Positions 1 to 8,180 are shown, numbered from the stretch's first letter. The stretch: DNA of 33,748 nt from JACCYQ01 sp036675565 (GCA_036675565.1 JAKFER010000194.1:1-33748), one strand, 5' to 3'. The notes: generated by a model from the sequence alone, not told the origin. Program-made: numbers and translations.

Positions 1-2
1 TA

Positions 3-62
3 GGTGGAGAGAAACCTACAGCTGCAGCGTTAGAAAATGCCAGGGAAATGGTATTGCTTTAA
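3..62 (+). CDS. recN: C-terminal tail of a gene, probably DNA repair protein RecN (partial)
   Basis: Only the last 19 codons and the TAA stop (60-62) lie in the window. The peptide ends GGEKPTAALENAREMVLL, which resembles the extreme C-terminus of RecN, the SMC-like ATPase of double-strand break repair, where a Pro-Thr/Ser-x-x-Ala-x-x-x-Ala-x-Glu pattern is common. The call rests on this short tail alone and is tentative. The frame has no start here, so the gene enters from the left edge. It runs in the same direction as the fabI gene 99 bases downstream. Confidence 0.45.
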   Translation, partial: GGEKPTAAALENAREMVLL

Positions 63-93
63 AGGGGTGATTATTTGCCATGCTAAATGGAAT

Positions 94-123
94 ATTGCTC
101 ATAAGAATTACTTCTTATTTTTA
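94..123 (+). promoter_or_regulatory. possible fabI promoter
   Basis: ATTG at 94-97 is followed after 18 bases by TATTTTTA at 116-123, a one-mismatch version of the Bacteroidota -7 box TAnnTTTG. The predicted start of transcription would lie about 30 bases before the fabI ATG. The match is weak. Confidence 0.3.
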
Positions 124-161
124 CGCCCATTAATCTAATAATTAATTACAAAAAGTTTTCT

Positions 162-974
162 ATGTCTTACAACTTATTGAAAGGTAAAAAGGGAATTATT
201 TTCGGTGCTTTGGATGAAAAATCAATTGCATGGAAAACAGCCATTCGCTGTCATGAAGAAGGTGCGCAAATTGTTTTAAGTAATGCGCCGGTTGCTTTGC
301 GGATGGGTGAAATAAATAAACTTTCGGAACAAATAAATGCGCCTGTTATAGGGGCTGATGTTGTGAACATGGATGATTTGAAAAACCTGTTCGAAAAATC
401 AATGGAACATTTTGGTGGAAAGATCGATTTTGTTTTGCATTCCATTGGCATGGGTTTGAATGTGCGAAAAGGAAAGCATTACACGGAAATGAATTATGAA
501 TGGAATCAAAAAACACTTGATATTTCTGCAATGTCTCTGCACAGGGTTCTGCGGACTGCCTGGGATCTTGATGCCATTAACGAATGGGGAAGCGTATTGG
601 CTCTTTCTTACATAGCAGCACAAAGAGTTTTTCCTGATTATAATGAAATGGCTGATGCCAAAGCCTTGCTGGAAAGTGTAACCCGCAGTTTTGGATATCA
701 CTACGGAGATAAAAAGAAAGTCAGGGTAAATACGATTTCACAATCACCAACCAGAACAACTGCTGGTAGTGGTGTTAAAGGATTTGATGGCTTTGTCAGT
801 TATGCAGAAAAAATGAGCCCGCTTGGTAATGCATCCGCAGAAGATTGTGCAAACTATTGTGTGGTGATGTTCAGTGATATGACGCGGATGGTTACTATGC
901 AAAACCTATTTCATGATGGTGGTTTCAGCTTTACGGGTGTAACCCAGGGTGTTATTGAAATGATGGAGAAATAA
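162..974 (+). CDS. fabI: enoyl-[acyl-carrier-protein] reductase FabI (NADH)
   Basis: FabI performs the last step of each fatty-acid elongation cycle, reducing trans-2-enoyl-ACP with NADH in the cytosol. The 270-residue product has the atypical short-chain dehydrogenase layout of FabI: a nucleotide-binding start (residues 12-23, IIFGALDEKSIA), an HSIG segment near 93-96, and the FabI active site Tyr150, Tyr160 and Lys167 (Y-x9-Y-x6-K, in SYIAAQRVFPDYNEMADAK). It ends with the usual HDGGFSFTGV. Length fits the family. The gene is closed by a strong hairpin at 1000-1022. It would be the target class for triclosan and related inhibitors. Confidence 0.95.
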   Translation: MSYNLLKGKKGIIFGALDEKSIAWKTAIRCHEEGAQIVLSNAPVALRMGEINKLSEQINAPVIGADVVNMDDLKNLFEKSMEHFGGKIDFVLHSIGMGLNVRKGKHYTEMNYEWNQKTLDISAMSLHRVLRTAWDLDAINEWGSVLALSYIAAQRVFPDYNEMADAKALLESVTRSFGYHYGDKKKVRVNTISQSPTRTTAGSGVKGFDGFVSYAEKMSPLGNASAEDCANYCVVMFSDMTRMVTMQNLFHDGGFSFTGVTQGVIEMMEK

Positions 975-999
975 AAAAATCTTCAATAATAAAAATACT

Positions 1000-1022
1000 G
1001 AAGCCTCCCATTGGGAGGCTTC
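1000..1022. terminator. bidirectional terminator between fabI and the DUF2795 gene
   Basis: A perfect 10-bp stem, GAAGCCTCCC / GGGAGGCTTC, with a three-base loop lies between convergent genes. A-rich sequence precedes it and a T-rich stretch follows, so it can serve both strands. Confidence 0.8.
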
Positions 1023-1044
1023 CACTTTTAATTACTTTATTAAT

Positions 1045-1266
1045 TTAATATTCGTCTTCGTTAAATAGAAAATCTTCCTGAGAAGGGTAATCGGGCCAGA
1101 TATCTTCTATACTTTCATAAACTTCTCCTTCATCTTCCAATTCCTGTAGATTTTCCACTACTTCAATAGGGGCACCTGAACGGATGGAAAAATCGATCAG
1201 TTCATCTTTTGTTGCTGGCCATGGCGCATCCTCAAGGTATGAGGCTAATTCAAGTGTCCAAAACAT
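1045..1266 (-). CDS. small acidic DUF2795-family protein
   Basis: A 73-residue, strongly acidic protein beginning MFWTLELASYLEDAPWPATK and ending in an acidic tail (FLFNEDEY). The LASYLEDAPWPATKDELIDFSIRSGAP segment fits the DUF2795 fold, a small helical domain of unknown function that is widespread and very conserved in Bacteroidota. It is a single-gene unit, with its own consensus promoter (1349-1379) giving a leader of roughly 75 bases and a shared hairpin terminator just past its stop. No cysteines or catalytic signature are visible; a role as a small adaptor or binding protein would be a guess. Confidence 0.8.
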   Translation of the reverse strand: MFWTLELASYLEDAPWPATKDELIDFSIRSGAPIEVVENLQELEDEGEVYESIEDIWPDYPSQEDFLFNEDEY

Positions 1267-1348
1267 TTGTTTTCTTTTTTAAGATTTCCTTTAAAATTCC
1301 AGGCAGATCCAATAAAATTTGGCTGGTTCCCGCCTTGCTAATTTTCCG

Positions 1349-1379
1349 CAAATGTAGGGTTAATAACCAATTTTCCAAA
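1349..1379 (-). promoter_or_regulatory. consensus Bacteroidota promoter of the DUF2795 gene
   Basis: On the minus strand TTTG (1376-1379), a 19-base spacer and TACATTTG (1349-1356) match the -33/-7 consensus exactly. It drives the small gene ending at 1045. Confidence 0.7.
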
Positions 1380-1439
1380 TCCATGTATCAACCTTTAATA
1401 AAATTTCACTCCCAAAACCTGATTTTTTGATTTAAAGGT

Positions 1440-1447
1440 TAGGTTTG
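1440..1447 (+). promoter_or_regulatory. -7 box upstream of lolD
   Basis: TAGGTTTG matches TAnnTTTG perfectly, 35 bases before the lolD ATG. No good -33 TTTG is seen at the right distance. Confidence 0.45.
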
Positions 1448-1482
1448 TGCATTAATGATTGATCAGCTATTAAAAATGTTGC

Positions 1483-2136
1483 ATGCTTAAAGGAAAAAAT
1501 ATTCATAAGCGTTATGGAACGGTCCAGGTATTAAAAGGAGTGAATATTGAAATAATTAAAGGTGAAATTGTCAGTATTGTTGGTTCTTCAGGTGCTGGTA
1601 AGAGTACGTTGTTGCATATTTTAGGTACGCTCGACAGCCCGGACGAAGGCGAAATCTTTCTGTATGAAAATAATATGCGCCGTTTAGAAGGTAAAAAGCT
1701 GGCTGCATTCAGAAACCGGCATATTGGTTTTGTTTTCCAGTTTCACCATCTATTGCCAGAATTTACAGCCCTGGAAAATGTTTGCATTCCAGGTTGGTTA
1801 GCCGGAAAGGGTAAAAACGAAGTGAGAAGCAGGGCAAAAGAACTTTTGGGTTTATTGGGATTATCACATCGGCTCGAAAATAAACCGGGTGCTTTATCGG
1901 GTGGTGAACAACAAAGGGTTGCTGTGGCCAGGGCATTGATCAATAATCCTGATATTGTTTTTGCAGATGAGCCCACAGGCAACCTGGATTCTCAACATGC
2001 AATGGAACTGCACCAATTATTTATTGATTTACGAGATAAATTTTCTCAAACCTTCCTGATTGTTACTCATAATGAAGAATTGGCACAACTCAGTGACCGC
2101 ATAGTTCACATGAGGGATGGATATATAGTTGATTAA
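1483..2136 (+). CDS. lolD: LolD-type ABC transporter ATP-binding protein
   Basis: A 217-residue ABC ATPase. Walker A is GSSGAGKS at 34-41, the Q-loop glutamine is Gln86, the signature LSGGEQQ starts at 138, Walker B DIVFADEP is 157-164 with Glu163 as catalytic base, and the switch histidine is His196. The FQFHHLLPEFTALENV segment is typical of LolD, the ATPase that powers lipoprotein release from the inner membrane with LolC/LolE. No permease gene is adjacent, which is common for lolD in Bacteroidota, so its partner must be encoded elsewhere. A MacB-like or FtsE-like partner cannot be excluded. Confidence 0.82.
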   Translation: MLKGKNIHKRYGTVQVLKGVNIEIIKGEIVSIVGSSGAGKSTLLHILGTLDSPDEGEIFLYENNMRRLEGKKLAAFRNRHIGFVFQFHHLLPEFTALENVCIPGWLAGKGKNEVRSRAKELLGLLGLSHRLENKPGALSGGEQQRVAVARALINNPDIVFADEPTGNLDSQHAMELHQLFIDLRDKFSQTFLIVTHNEELAQLSDRIVHMRDGYIVD

Positions 2137-2146
2137 AGTGCGGTTA

Positions 2147-2704
2147 TTATTTCCTGGGTTTCCATGGAATTTCATGTGTACCCAATTGCATACCCGTATA
2201 ACGGGCCAACACAAATAAATAATCGCTTAACCTGTTCAGGTATTGGATAATGATTGGATCAACGGGACTGGCTTCTGAAAGCCGTACACAGCATCTTTCA
2301 GCGCGGCGACAAACGCACCTGGCAATATGTAATTGTGAAACTGTAGGATGGCCTCCTGCCAAAATAAAACTTTTCATTTCAGGCAAGGTTTCTGTCATCC
2401 GGTCTATTTCTTTTTCCAGTAATTCAATATCCCCGGGTGCCAGGTCCGGTAACTTCATATGCGTTCCTTTTTCAGGATCGCAGGCCAAAGTTGATCCCAT
2501 CGTAAATAAACGATCCTGTACTTCCTGTAAAATGTTTCTATTTGTTTCATCAGAAAGCAGGTCGCGGCAAAGTCCGGTATAGGAATTTAATTCATCCACT
2601 GTTCCGTATGCCTCAATGCGTAAATGCGACTTGGAAACTTTTGTACCACCTAATAAAGAAGTATTTCCTTGATCACCCGTTTTTGTATAGATCTTCATTG
2701 CCAT
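2147..2704 (-). CDS. pduO: PduO-type ATP:cob(I)alamin adenosyltransferase
   Basis: This enzyme transfers the adenosyl group of ATP to cob(I)alamin to make coenzyme B12. The 185-residue protein shows the PduO/MMAB hallmarks: an N-terminal ATP-binding stretch KIYTKTGDQGNTSLLGG, RIEAYGTVDELNSYTG near 29-44, the arginine-rich ARCVCRRAER motif, and YLNRLSDYLFVLAR near the end. Start is either of two close ATGs (MAMK or MK). It is last in the minus-strand run gatC, ABC ATPase, adenosyltransferase, with 28 bases to the gene above. No B12-dependent enzyme or cobalamin riboswitch is visible nearby, so its user (for example methylmalonyl-CoA mutase) is elsewhere. Confidence 0.92.
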   Translation of the reverse strand: MAMKIYTKTGDQGNTSLLGGTKVSKSHLRIEAYGTVDELNSYTGLCRDLLSDETNRNILQEVQDRLFTMGSTLACDPEKGTHMKLPDLAPGDIELLEKEIDRMTETLPEMKSFILAGGHPTVSQLHIARCVCRRAERCCVRLSEASPVDPIIIQYLNRLSDYLFVLARYTGMQLGTHEIPWKPRK

Positions 2705-2732
2705 TAAACTAAAATTTTAAACCCACGCAAAA

Positions 2733-3434
2733 TCAATGAACCATTGTGGGAGCCTTCTTAACATCACTTTCTATTACGCCATCCCTTAAACGAATAATGC
2801 GGTGTGCATGGTTGGCAATATCTTCTTCATGGGTAACAAGTATAACAGTATTACCTGCATTATGTATTCTACCAAAAATTTCCATGATCTCGTAGGATGT
2901 TTTTGTATCCAGGTTTCCTGTAGGTTCATCCGCAAGAATGATTGCCGGATCATTAACCAAAGCACGGGCAATAGCAACACGCTGGCTTTGTCCACCACTT
3001 AATTCATTTGGTTTATGATGACTCCGGTCTGTTAAGTTTACCATATCAAGAACTTCCATGGCTTTTTTATTACGCATTTTTTTTGATAATCCTGCATAGA
3101 CCAATGGAAGTGCAACATTTTCTAAAGCAGTTAAACGCGGTAACAAGTTGAATTGTTGAAATACAAACCCAATTTCTTTATTACGGATCTCTGCCAGGTC
3201 ATTATCATTCATTTCACTAACATCATTTCCATTTAATATATAAAGTCCGGAGGTGGGGGTATCCAGGCAACCCAAAATATTCATCAACGTGCTTTTTCCG
3301 GATCCTGAAGGGCCCATTAAAGCAACATATTCACTTTTAAAAATATCGAGTGATACGCCCTTTAAAACAGGTAAAACCTGCCTGCCCATGATATAACTTT
3401 TTGTAATCTGGCTAATGTGAATAATTCTGTTCAT
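2733..3434 (-). CDS. orphan MacB/LolD-family ABC transporter ATP-binding protein
   Basis: A 233-residue ABC ATPase with Walker A GPSGSGKS at 41-48, LSGGQ at 145-149, Walker B AIILADE at 164-170 and switch His202. FQQFNLLPRLTALENV and DEPTGNLDT are typical of the MacB/LolD (type VII) group, which powers lipoprotein transport, efflux or mechanotransmission with a separate FtsX-fold membrane protein. No such permease lies in the window. It sits between gatC (29 bases upstream) and the adenosyltransferase and is probably co-transcribed with them. It is a different gene from the lolD at 1483, with clearly different sequence. Confidence 0.88.
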   Translation of the reverse strand: MNRIIHISQITKSYIMGRQVLPVLKGVSLDIFKSEYVALMGPSGSGKSTLMNILGCLDTPTSGLYILNGNDVSEMNDNDLAEIRNKEIGFVFQQFNLLPRLTALENVALPLVYAGLSKKMRNKKAMEVLDMVNLTDRSHHKPNELSGGQSQRVAIARALVNDPAIILADEPTGNLDTKTSYEIMEIFGRIHNAGNTVILVTHEEDIANHAHRIIRLRDGVIESDVKKAPTMVH

Positions 3435-3463
3435 TATGTTAAGCGGGGTTTAAGTTCGTGGGG

Positions 3464-3760
3464 TCACTGATTTTGACGCATCATCTTCGGAACCAAAAAA
3501 TATTGTTCATTATGGTGTGGTGCATTTTTTAAAGCATCTGAAGTGGAAATACTGCCTTTAACAATATCATTCCTAAGCACATTGACTTCATCACTCATAT
3601 GCAATAATGGCGCTACGCCAGTAGTATCCAGTTCATTTAATTTGTCTATGAAGCGGATCATTTTTTCCAAATCGTTCCTGATTTCTTCTTTTTCTTCATT
3701 GTTAAACTGCAACCGGGAGAGGTTAGCCAGTTTGTTTATCAATTCATCATTTACTTCCAT
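3464..3760 (-). CDS. gatC: Asp-tRNA(Asn)/Glu-tRNA(Gln) amidotransferase subunit C
   Basis: GatC stabilises the GatA-GatB complex that converts mischarged Glu-tRNA(Gln) or Asp-tRNA(Asn) to the correct amide. The start chosen, MEVNDELINKLANLSRLQF, gives 98 residues, the normal GatC size; an upstream in-frame ATG at 3823 would add 21 residues without family resemblance. The segments LANLSRLQF, IRNDLEKMIRFIDKLNELDT and LRND are characteristic. A -7 box (3765-3772) lies only four bases before this ATG, which supports the start and suggests a nearly leaderless message. gatA and gatB are not adjacent. Confidence 0.9.
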   Translation of the reverse strand: MEVNDELINKLANLSRLQFNNEEKEEIRNDLEKMIRFIDKLNELDTTGVAPLLHMSDEVNVLRNDIVKGSISTSDALKNAPHHNEQYFLVPKMMRQNQ

Positions 3761-3764
3761 CAGA

Positions 3765-3772
3765 CAAATATA
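3765..3772 (-). promoter_or_regulatory. -7 promoter box directly upstream of gatC
   Basis: TATATTTG on the minus strand is a perfect TAnnTTTG and ends four bases before the gatC ATG. Transcription would then begin at or next to the start codon. No clear -33 TTTG was found. Confidence 0.45.
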
Positions 3773-3896
3773 GTTTTTAAAGTGTTTGAGTATATATGAT
3801 ACAGGATAACCGGTTAATAGCAATCATAAATGTATGCAGTAGTTGTCCTTCATTTACCTGTTATAAACCGCAAACTCTCATTATCTTCGCCGCTTT

Positions 3897-4901
3897 ATGA
3901 AAAAGAACAAAGAAGTGGTGGTTAGCGGTATAAGACCCACCGGTTTTTTACATCTGGGAAATTATTTCGGCGCACTGCAGAATTATGTTCGCATGCAGGA
4001 AGAATATAATTGTTATTTTTTTGTAGCCGATTGGCATTCATTAACTACACACCCGGATACAAAATCATTAGGCGAAAATGTTCGGCGCGTACTTGCTGAA
4101 AATATTGCCAGCGGACTTGATCCCGAAAAAGTTTGTTTGTATTTGCAAAGTTCTGTACCCGAGATTGCTGAATTATATCTTTATTTAAACATGCTTGCTT
4201 ATAAAGGGGAGTTGGAAAAAACAACTACGTTTAAAGATAAAGTTCGCCAGCAACCAGAAAATATCAATGCCGGTTTGTTGACTTACCCGGTATTAATGAC
4301 AGCAGATATTATTATTCACCGGGCGCTGTATGTTCCCGTTGGTAAAGACCAGGAACAACATTTGGAGATGGCAAGAAATTATGCACAGCGTTTCAATCAT
4401 CGCTATGGTGAATTGTTCCCTGAACCGCAGGCATTTAATTATGGCCAGGCATTAATAAAAATTCCAAGCCTGGATGGTGCCGGCAAAATGAGTAAAAGTG
4501 AAAACCAATATGCAACACTCTATTTGGCAGATGATGACGACCTGATCAGAAAAAAGGTGATGAAAGCAAAAACAGATAGCGGACCAATTGAGAAGAATGC
4601 AGTTAAACCTGATTATATCGAAAACCTTTTTCAATTGATGCGGCTTGTAAGTAAGCCGGAAATTGTTCAATCTTTTGAAAAAGATTTTAATGAGTGCCAG
4701 ATTCGGTATGGTGATATGAAAAAACAACTGGCAGAGGATATGGTGCATTTTATTTCACCCATCAGAGAAAGAGCAACCACTATTTACAATGATACTGCTT
4801 ACCTGAAACAAGTAGTGGAAAAAGGAGCTTTACAGGCACGAGAGAGGGCTGGTGAAACAATCCGGATGGCAAGAGAACTGATAGGCCTTAATTATTTTTA
4901 A
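3897..4901 (+). CDS. trpS: tryptophanyl-tRNA synthetase
   Basis: TrpRS charges tRNA(Trp) with tryptophan. The 334-residue class I synthetase has the HIGH-type motif HLGN at 19-22 after RPTGFL and the KMSKS loop at 197-201, with TADIIIHRALYVPVGKDQEQHLEMAR carrying the usual active-site residues between them. Length and order fit bacterial TrpS. It is divergent from gatC. A near -7 box, TATCTTCG at 3882-3889, precedes the ATG by seven bases, again implying a very short leader. No TRAP or attenuator structure was seen. Confidence 0.95.
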   Translation: MKKNKEVVVSGIRPTGFLHLGNYFGALQNYVRMQEEYNCYFFVADWHSLTTHPDTKSLGENVRRVLAENIASGLDPEKVCLYLQSSVPEIAELYLYLNMLAYKGELEKTTTFKDKVRQQPENINAGLLTYPVLMTADIIIHRALYVPVGKDQEQHLEMARNYAQRFNHRYGELFPEPQAFNYGQALIKIPSLDGAGKMSKSENQYATLYLADDDDLIRKKVMKAKTDSGPIEKNAVKPDYIENLFQLMRLVSKPEIVQSFEKDFNECQIRYGDMKKQLAEDMVHFISPIRERATTIYNDTAYLKQVVEKGALQARERAGETIRMARELIGLNYF

Positions 4902-4976
4902 TATCGCTCAAACTTTTGCGGTAATCAGATGCCGGAAATTAATATATTCAACGTTTAATAAATCTCCCTTTGGGGT

Positions 4977-5612
4977 ATGGCAAAAAGCAAAAAACCTAAA
5001 CATATAGCAGTAGCCGGTAACATTGGTGCAGGCAAAACCACTTTGACCGAATTACTAAGTAAACATTATAAATGGATACCCCAGTTTGAAGATGTGGATC
5101 ATAATCCTTACCTGTTCGATTTTTACGAGGATATGCCCCGCTGGAGTTTTAACCTGCAAATTTATTTTTTGAATAGCCGGTTAACACAGTTGCTGGAAAT
5201 TCATCGCGGAACGGAAACCATTGTACAGGATCGCACCATTTATGAAGATGCAAATATTTTTGCGCCTAACCTTCATGAAATGGGGTTAATGAGTAAAAGG
5301 GATTTTGATAATTATTACGAATTCTTCAATACGCTGAAACAAATGGTGAAGCCACCAGATCTGATGATTTATCTGAAAGCTTCTGTACCAACTTTGGTTG
5401 GACAAATTCAAAAAAGAGGAAGAGAGTATGAAGAAAATATCCGCCTGGATTATTTAAAAAGATTGAATGAATATTATAATAAATGGATAGATACGTATAA
5501 AGAAGGTTCACTCCTGGTGATCAATGTTGATGAAAATAAATTTGCGGAGAACGATGAACACCTGGGTGAAATCATCCAAAAAATTGATTCACAACTTTAC
5601 GGGTTGTTTTAA
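4977..5612 (+). CDS. deoxynucleoside kinase (dNK/dCK-dGK family)
   Basis: This enzyme phosphorylates deoxynucleosides in nucleotide salvage. The 211-residue protein has the P-loop GNIGAGKT at 14-21, a catalytic FEDV-type segment near 37-40, substrate-binding WSFNLQIYFLNSR near 56-68, the DRT motif at 85-87 (QDRTIYED), and an arginine-rich lid QKRGREYE around 145. These are features of the deoxyadenosine/deoxyguanosine kinase family; which base it prefers cannot be read from the sequence. It follows trpS by 75 bases and its stop codon overlaps that of the convergent DUF922-like gene. Confidence 0.88.
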   Translation: MAKSKKPKHIAVAGNIGAGKTTLTELLSKHYKWIPQFEDVDHNPYLFDFYEDMPRWSFNLQIYFLNSRLTQLLEIHRGTETIVQDRTIYEDANIFAPNLHEMGLMSKRDFDNYYEFFNTLKQMVKPPDLMIYLKASVPTLVGQIQKRGREYEENIRLDYLKRLNEYYNKWIDTYKEGSLLVINVDENKFAENDEHLGEIIQKIDSQLYGLF

Positions 5613-6187
5613 TTTTTTTTCGGTTGGGGATTACGATAATCTGCATAGTCTTCCATCTCAATTAAAAGATCATTGATCTTTTGACTCCATTCTCTTTGTT
5701 TTTCTTTATTACGACTGTAATCTGTTTCGGTGTCATAAAGATTTTGAAATTCTTCTTTCAACTGCATGTGTTCCTGGTAAATATTATCCAGGTCTCTTTT
5801 CAGGTATTTTAAATTGAGTGGGTATTCAACCATGGCCTGGTGGAGATAACGGGCAAATAATTCTGAAATATCAAAATGACCCTGTTCATGATTCAGTATC
5901 CAGTCGTTTTTAATTAATCCCCATGATCTTTTTTTTGCAAAACGGCAGGCGATGTTATAAGTAAAAACATTGTTCTTAACACGATATTGAAAACCTAAAA
6001 AAGTAGATGTCAGTGCGGCTGCATCTGATTCGCGGTTAACCGGCGCTTCAAAATCAGACCAGTTTAACCGGCGCCCTTCCTGCCAATCGATGTATTCTTC
6101 TTCACCAGTTCGCTTTTCATTTCCGGGTGAATGAAAGAATGAAACGAGGATGAGGGCTACAGATATAAATGATTGAATGAGTATCAT
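5609..6187 (-). CDS. secreted DUF922-like putative zinc peptidase
   Basis: A 192-residue protein with a hydrophobic N-terminus (residues 1-18, MILIQSFISVALILVSFF) that should act as signal peptide or anchor. LNWSDFEAP near 41-49 and LNHEQGHFDI near 98-107 resemble the DUF922 family; His100, Glu101 and His104 form an HExxH-like zinc-binding motif (HEQGH). The C-terminal half is charged and helical (ELFARYLHQ and KEEFQNLYDTETDYSRNKE). The function is unproved; a periplasmic or surface metallopeptidase is the plausible inference. It converges on the deoxynucleoside kinase, the two stop codons sharing bases. Confidence 0.7.
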   Translation of the reverse strand: MILIQSFISVALILVSFFHSPGNEKRTGEEEYIDWQEGRRLNWSDFEAPVNRESDAAALTSTFLGFQYRVKNNVFTYNIACRFAKKRSWGLIKNDWILNHEQGHFDISELFARYLHQAMVEYPLNLKYLKRDLDNIYQEHMQLKEEFQNLYDTETDYSRNKEKQREWSQKINDLLIEMEDYADYRNPQPKKN

Positions 6188-6243
6188 AGTTTGTGAACGG
6201 GAAGTTCATGAAAAAATTTCTATCATACCATATTTGGCTAGTT

Positions 6244-6287
6244 AAAAAAATATGAAAGCTCTGACCGGCTAGGAAAGAGCTTTCATA
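6244..6287 (-). terminator. rho-independent terminator of pckA
   Basis: A perfect 12-bp inverted repeat, TATGAAAGCTCT (6251-6262) and its complement (6276-6287), with a 13-base loop. On the minus strand it is followed by a run of seven Ts, placing it 20 bases after the pckA stop. Confidence 0.8.
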
Positions 6288-6306
6288 AATGAAAAAATAT
6301 ATAATA

Positions 6307-7911
6307 TTATATTTTTGGTCCTGCAGAAGTGATCTCCTCGCTTAAACCATCTGTATACTTTTCAAAATTGTTTATAAATAATCCAGCCAGGAATTTCGCT
6401 TTTTCATCATAAGCTTCTTTATCATTCCAGGTATCGCGTGGATTCAGTAATTCCGAAGGTACACCGGGACATTGCTGGGGAACAGCCATGCCAAAAATAG
6501 GATCTGTTTCAAATGGTACATCATCCAACTTACCTTCCAGTGCTGCAGAAATCATAGCCCTTGTATACGGTAGTTTCATCCTGCTTCCTTCGCCATAAGA
6601 GCCACCGGTCCATCCAGTATTCACCAGCCAAACATCCACATCATGTTCTTCCATTTTTTCACCTAACATTGATGCATAGCTGCCAGGATGTAATGGTAGA
6701 AACGGCGCACCAAAACATGCACTAAATGTAGGTTTGGGTTCAGTAACACCTGCTTCGGTACCTGCAACTTTTGCTGTATAACCCGAAATGAACTGGTACA
6801 TTGCCTGTCCTTTTGTAAGTTTGGAAATAGGCGGTAAAACTCCATATGCATCGCAAGTCAGAAAGAAAATATTTTTCGGAATGCCTCCTACCGAAGGCTC
6901 CAGGGAGTTGCTGATAAAATACAAGGGATAAGAAACACGTGTGTTTTCTGTAATAGAACCATCATCAAAATTAATTTGATTGGTTCCGGGATGAAACATC
7001 ACATTTTCAACTAATGCACCCGGACGAATAGCGTTATGTATTTCTGGTTCTCTTTCCGGAGACAGGTTTATTAATTTGGCATAACAACCTCCTTCGAAAT
7101 TAAATATATTATCATCTGTCCAGGCGTGTTCATCGTCCCCGATCAGTTTCCTTTCCGGGTCAGCACTAAGTGTTGTCTTGCCTGTTCCACTTAAACCAAA
7201 GAAAATAGCTGTATCCCCCTTCTTACCCATATTGGCACTGCAATGCATGCTTAATATTTTTTTGTCATGTGGTAACAGGTAATTCAGAATGGTGAAGATC
7301 CCTTTTTTCATTTCTCCTGTATAGCCAGACCCACCCACCAATATCATCTTATGTTTAAATGATACTAGTGAAATATTATGCTGACGTATGCCGCATTCTT
7401 CAGGATCTAATAATAATCCCGGTGCAGAGATTATGGTCCATTCGGGTTTAAAATTTTCTAATTCTTCTTCTGATGGTCTAAGAAACATGTTAAATGCAAA
7501 CAAGTTACTCCATGGTTTTTCATTGATCACCCGGATATTTATCCTGTACCTTGGATCAGCACATGCCTGGCAATCCCTGATCCAGATTTCAGGTAAAGCA
7601 TTCATGTGATCCATCATTTTTTTAAAAATGATGTCATAATACTTTTCATCCAGTGGAATGTTGAATTCGTTCCAAAAAATAGACTCATCCGTCATGTCAT
7701 CCTTCACTGTAAATTTATCTTTAGGTGATCGGCCGGTAAATTCACCAGTATTAATCACAAGAGCTCCTGTGTCATTCAATACTCCTTCTCCTAAACGCAA
7801 TGTATCTTTAACTAATTCGTCCGGAGTTAATTGGTAATGAATGTTTTCGGAGTTCTTTAACCCCAGCATGGCCAGTTTTTCTACATTAATTGAAATGGTA
7901 GGTATTGACAT
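6307..7911 (-). CDS. pckA: phosphoenolpyruvate carboxykinase (ATP)
   Basis: PckA interconverts oxaloacetate plus ATP with phosphoenolpyruvate, CO2 and ADP, the entry step of gluconeogenesis. The chosen product is 534 residues, close to the usual 540. It has TGRSPKDKF at about 59-67 (oxaloacetate binding), the kinase-1a loop GLSGTGKT at 239-246 and the metal-binding GDDEH at 258-262. A longer reading from an ATG at 7974 is rejected because a Bacteroidota promoter (7939-7971) lies inside that extension. The gene is a single transcription unit with its own terminator, divergent from pepP. Confidence 0.96.
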   Translation of the reverse strand: MSIPTISINVEKLAMLGLKNSENIHYQLTPDELVKDTLRLGEGVLNDTGALVINTGEFTGRSPKDKFTVKDDMTDESIFWNEFNIPLDEKYYDIIFKKMMDHMNALPEIWIRDCQACADPRYRINIRVINEKPWSNLFAFNMFLRPSEEELENFKPEWTIISAPGLLLDPEECGIRQHNISLVSFKHKMILVGGSGYTGEMKKGIFTILNYLLPHDKKILSMHCSANMGKKGDTAIFFGLSGTGKTTLSADPERKLIGDDEHAWTDDNIFNFEGGCYAKLINLSPEREPEIHNAIRPGALVENVMFHPGTNQINFDDGSITENTRVSYPLYFISNSLEPSVGGIPKNIFFLTCDAYGVLPPISKLTKGQAMYQFISGYTAKVAGTEAGVTEPKPTFSACFGAPFLPLHPGSYASMLGEKMEEHDVDVWLVNTGWTGGSYGEGSRMKLPYTRAMISAALEGKLDDVPFETDPIFGMAVPQQCPGVPSELLNPRDTWNDKEAYDEKAKFLAGLFINNFEKYTDGLSEEITSAGPKI

Positions 7912-7938
7912 ACAAGCAATCTTTTTTTTAATTAACGG

Positions 7939-7971
7939 CAAATGTAAATCACAAATTTCAGGAAACACAAA
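7939..7971 (-). promoter_or_regulatory. pckA promoter
   Basis: On the minus strand TTTG (7968-7971) and TACATTTG (7939-7946) are separated by 21 bases. The -7 box is a perfect match and sits 27 bases before the ATG at 7911, which decides the pckA start. Confidence 0.55.
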
Positions 7972-8130
7972 CAAGTGTTAGTGAAACACATTAAAACTAT
8001 GCCAATAAAATGTTCATATTTAATGCATTAAGCACTTTTAAAGCATTTTATTTTTAAATATTTGCAACAATCTCATCAGTTTTTTAAAAAATGTTCAATT
8101 TTGAGCCTTTTGGTAGAATTAAAAAATTGT

Positions 8131-8160
8131 TTTGAAGAGTAATGGCTCTTGTTATCTTTA
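8131..8160 (+). promoter_or_regulatory. pepP promoter
   Basis: TTTG (8131-8134), 18 bases, then TATCTTTA (8153-8160), one mismatch from TAnnTTTG. An upstream in-frame ATG at 8142 falls between the two boxes, so translation must begin further down, at 8181. Confidence 0.55.
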
Positions 8161-8180
8161 GCACCCAAACAGTTAGACAA

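Noticed and set aside
1209..1430. 73-codon plus-strand frame
   Set aside because: It overlaps the start and promoter of the DUF2795 gene and has no recognisable features.
7912..7974. N-terminal extension of pckA
   Set aside because: A promoter lies within it and the extra residues do not resemble PckA.
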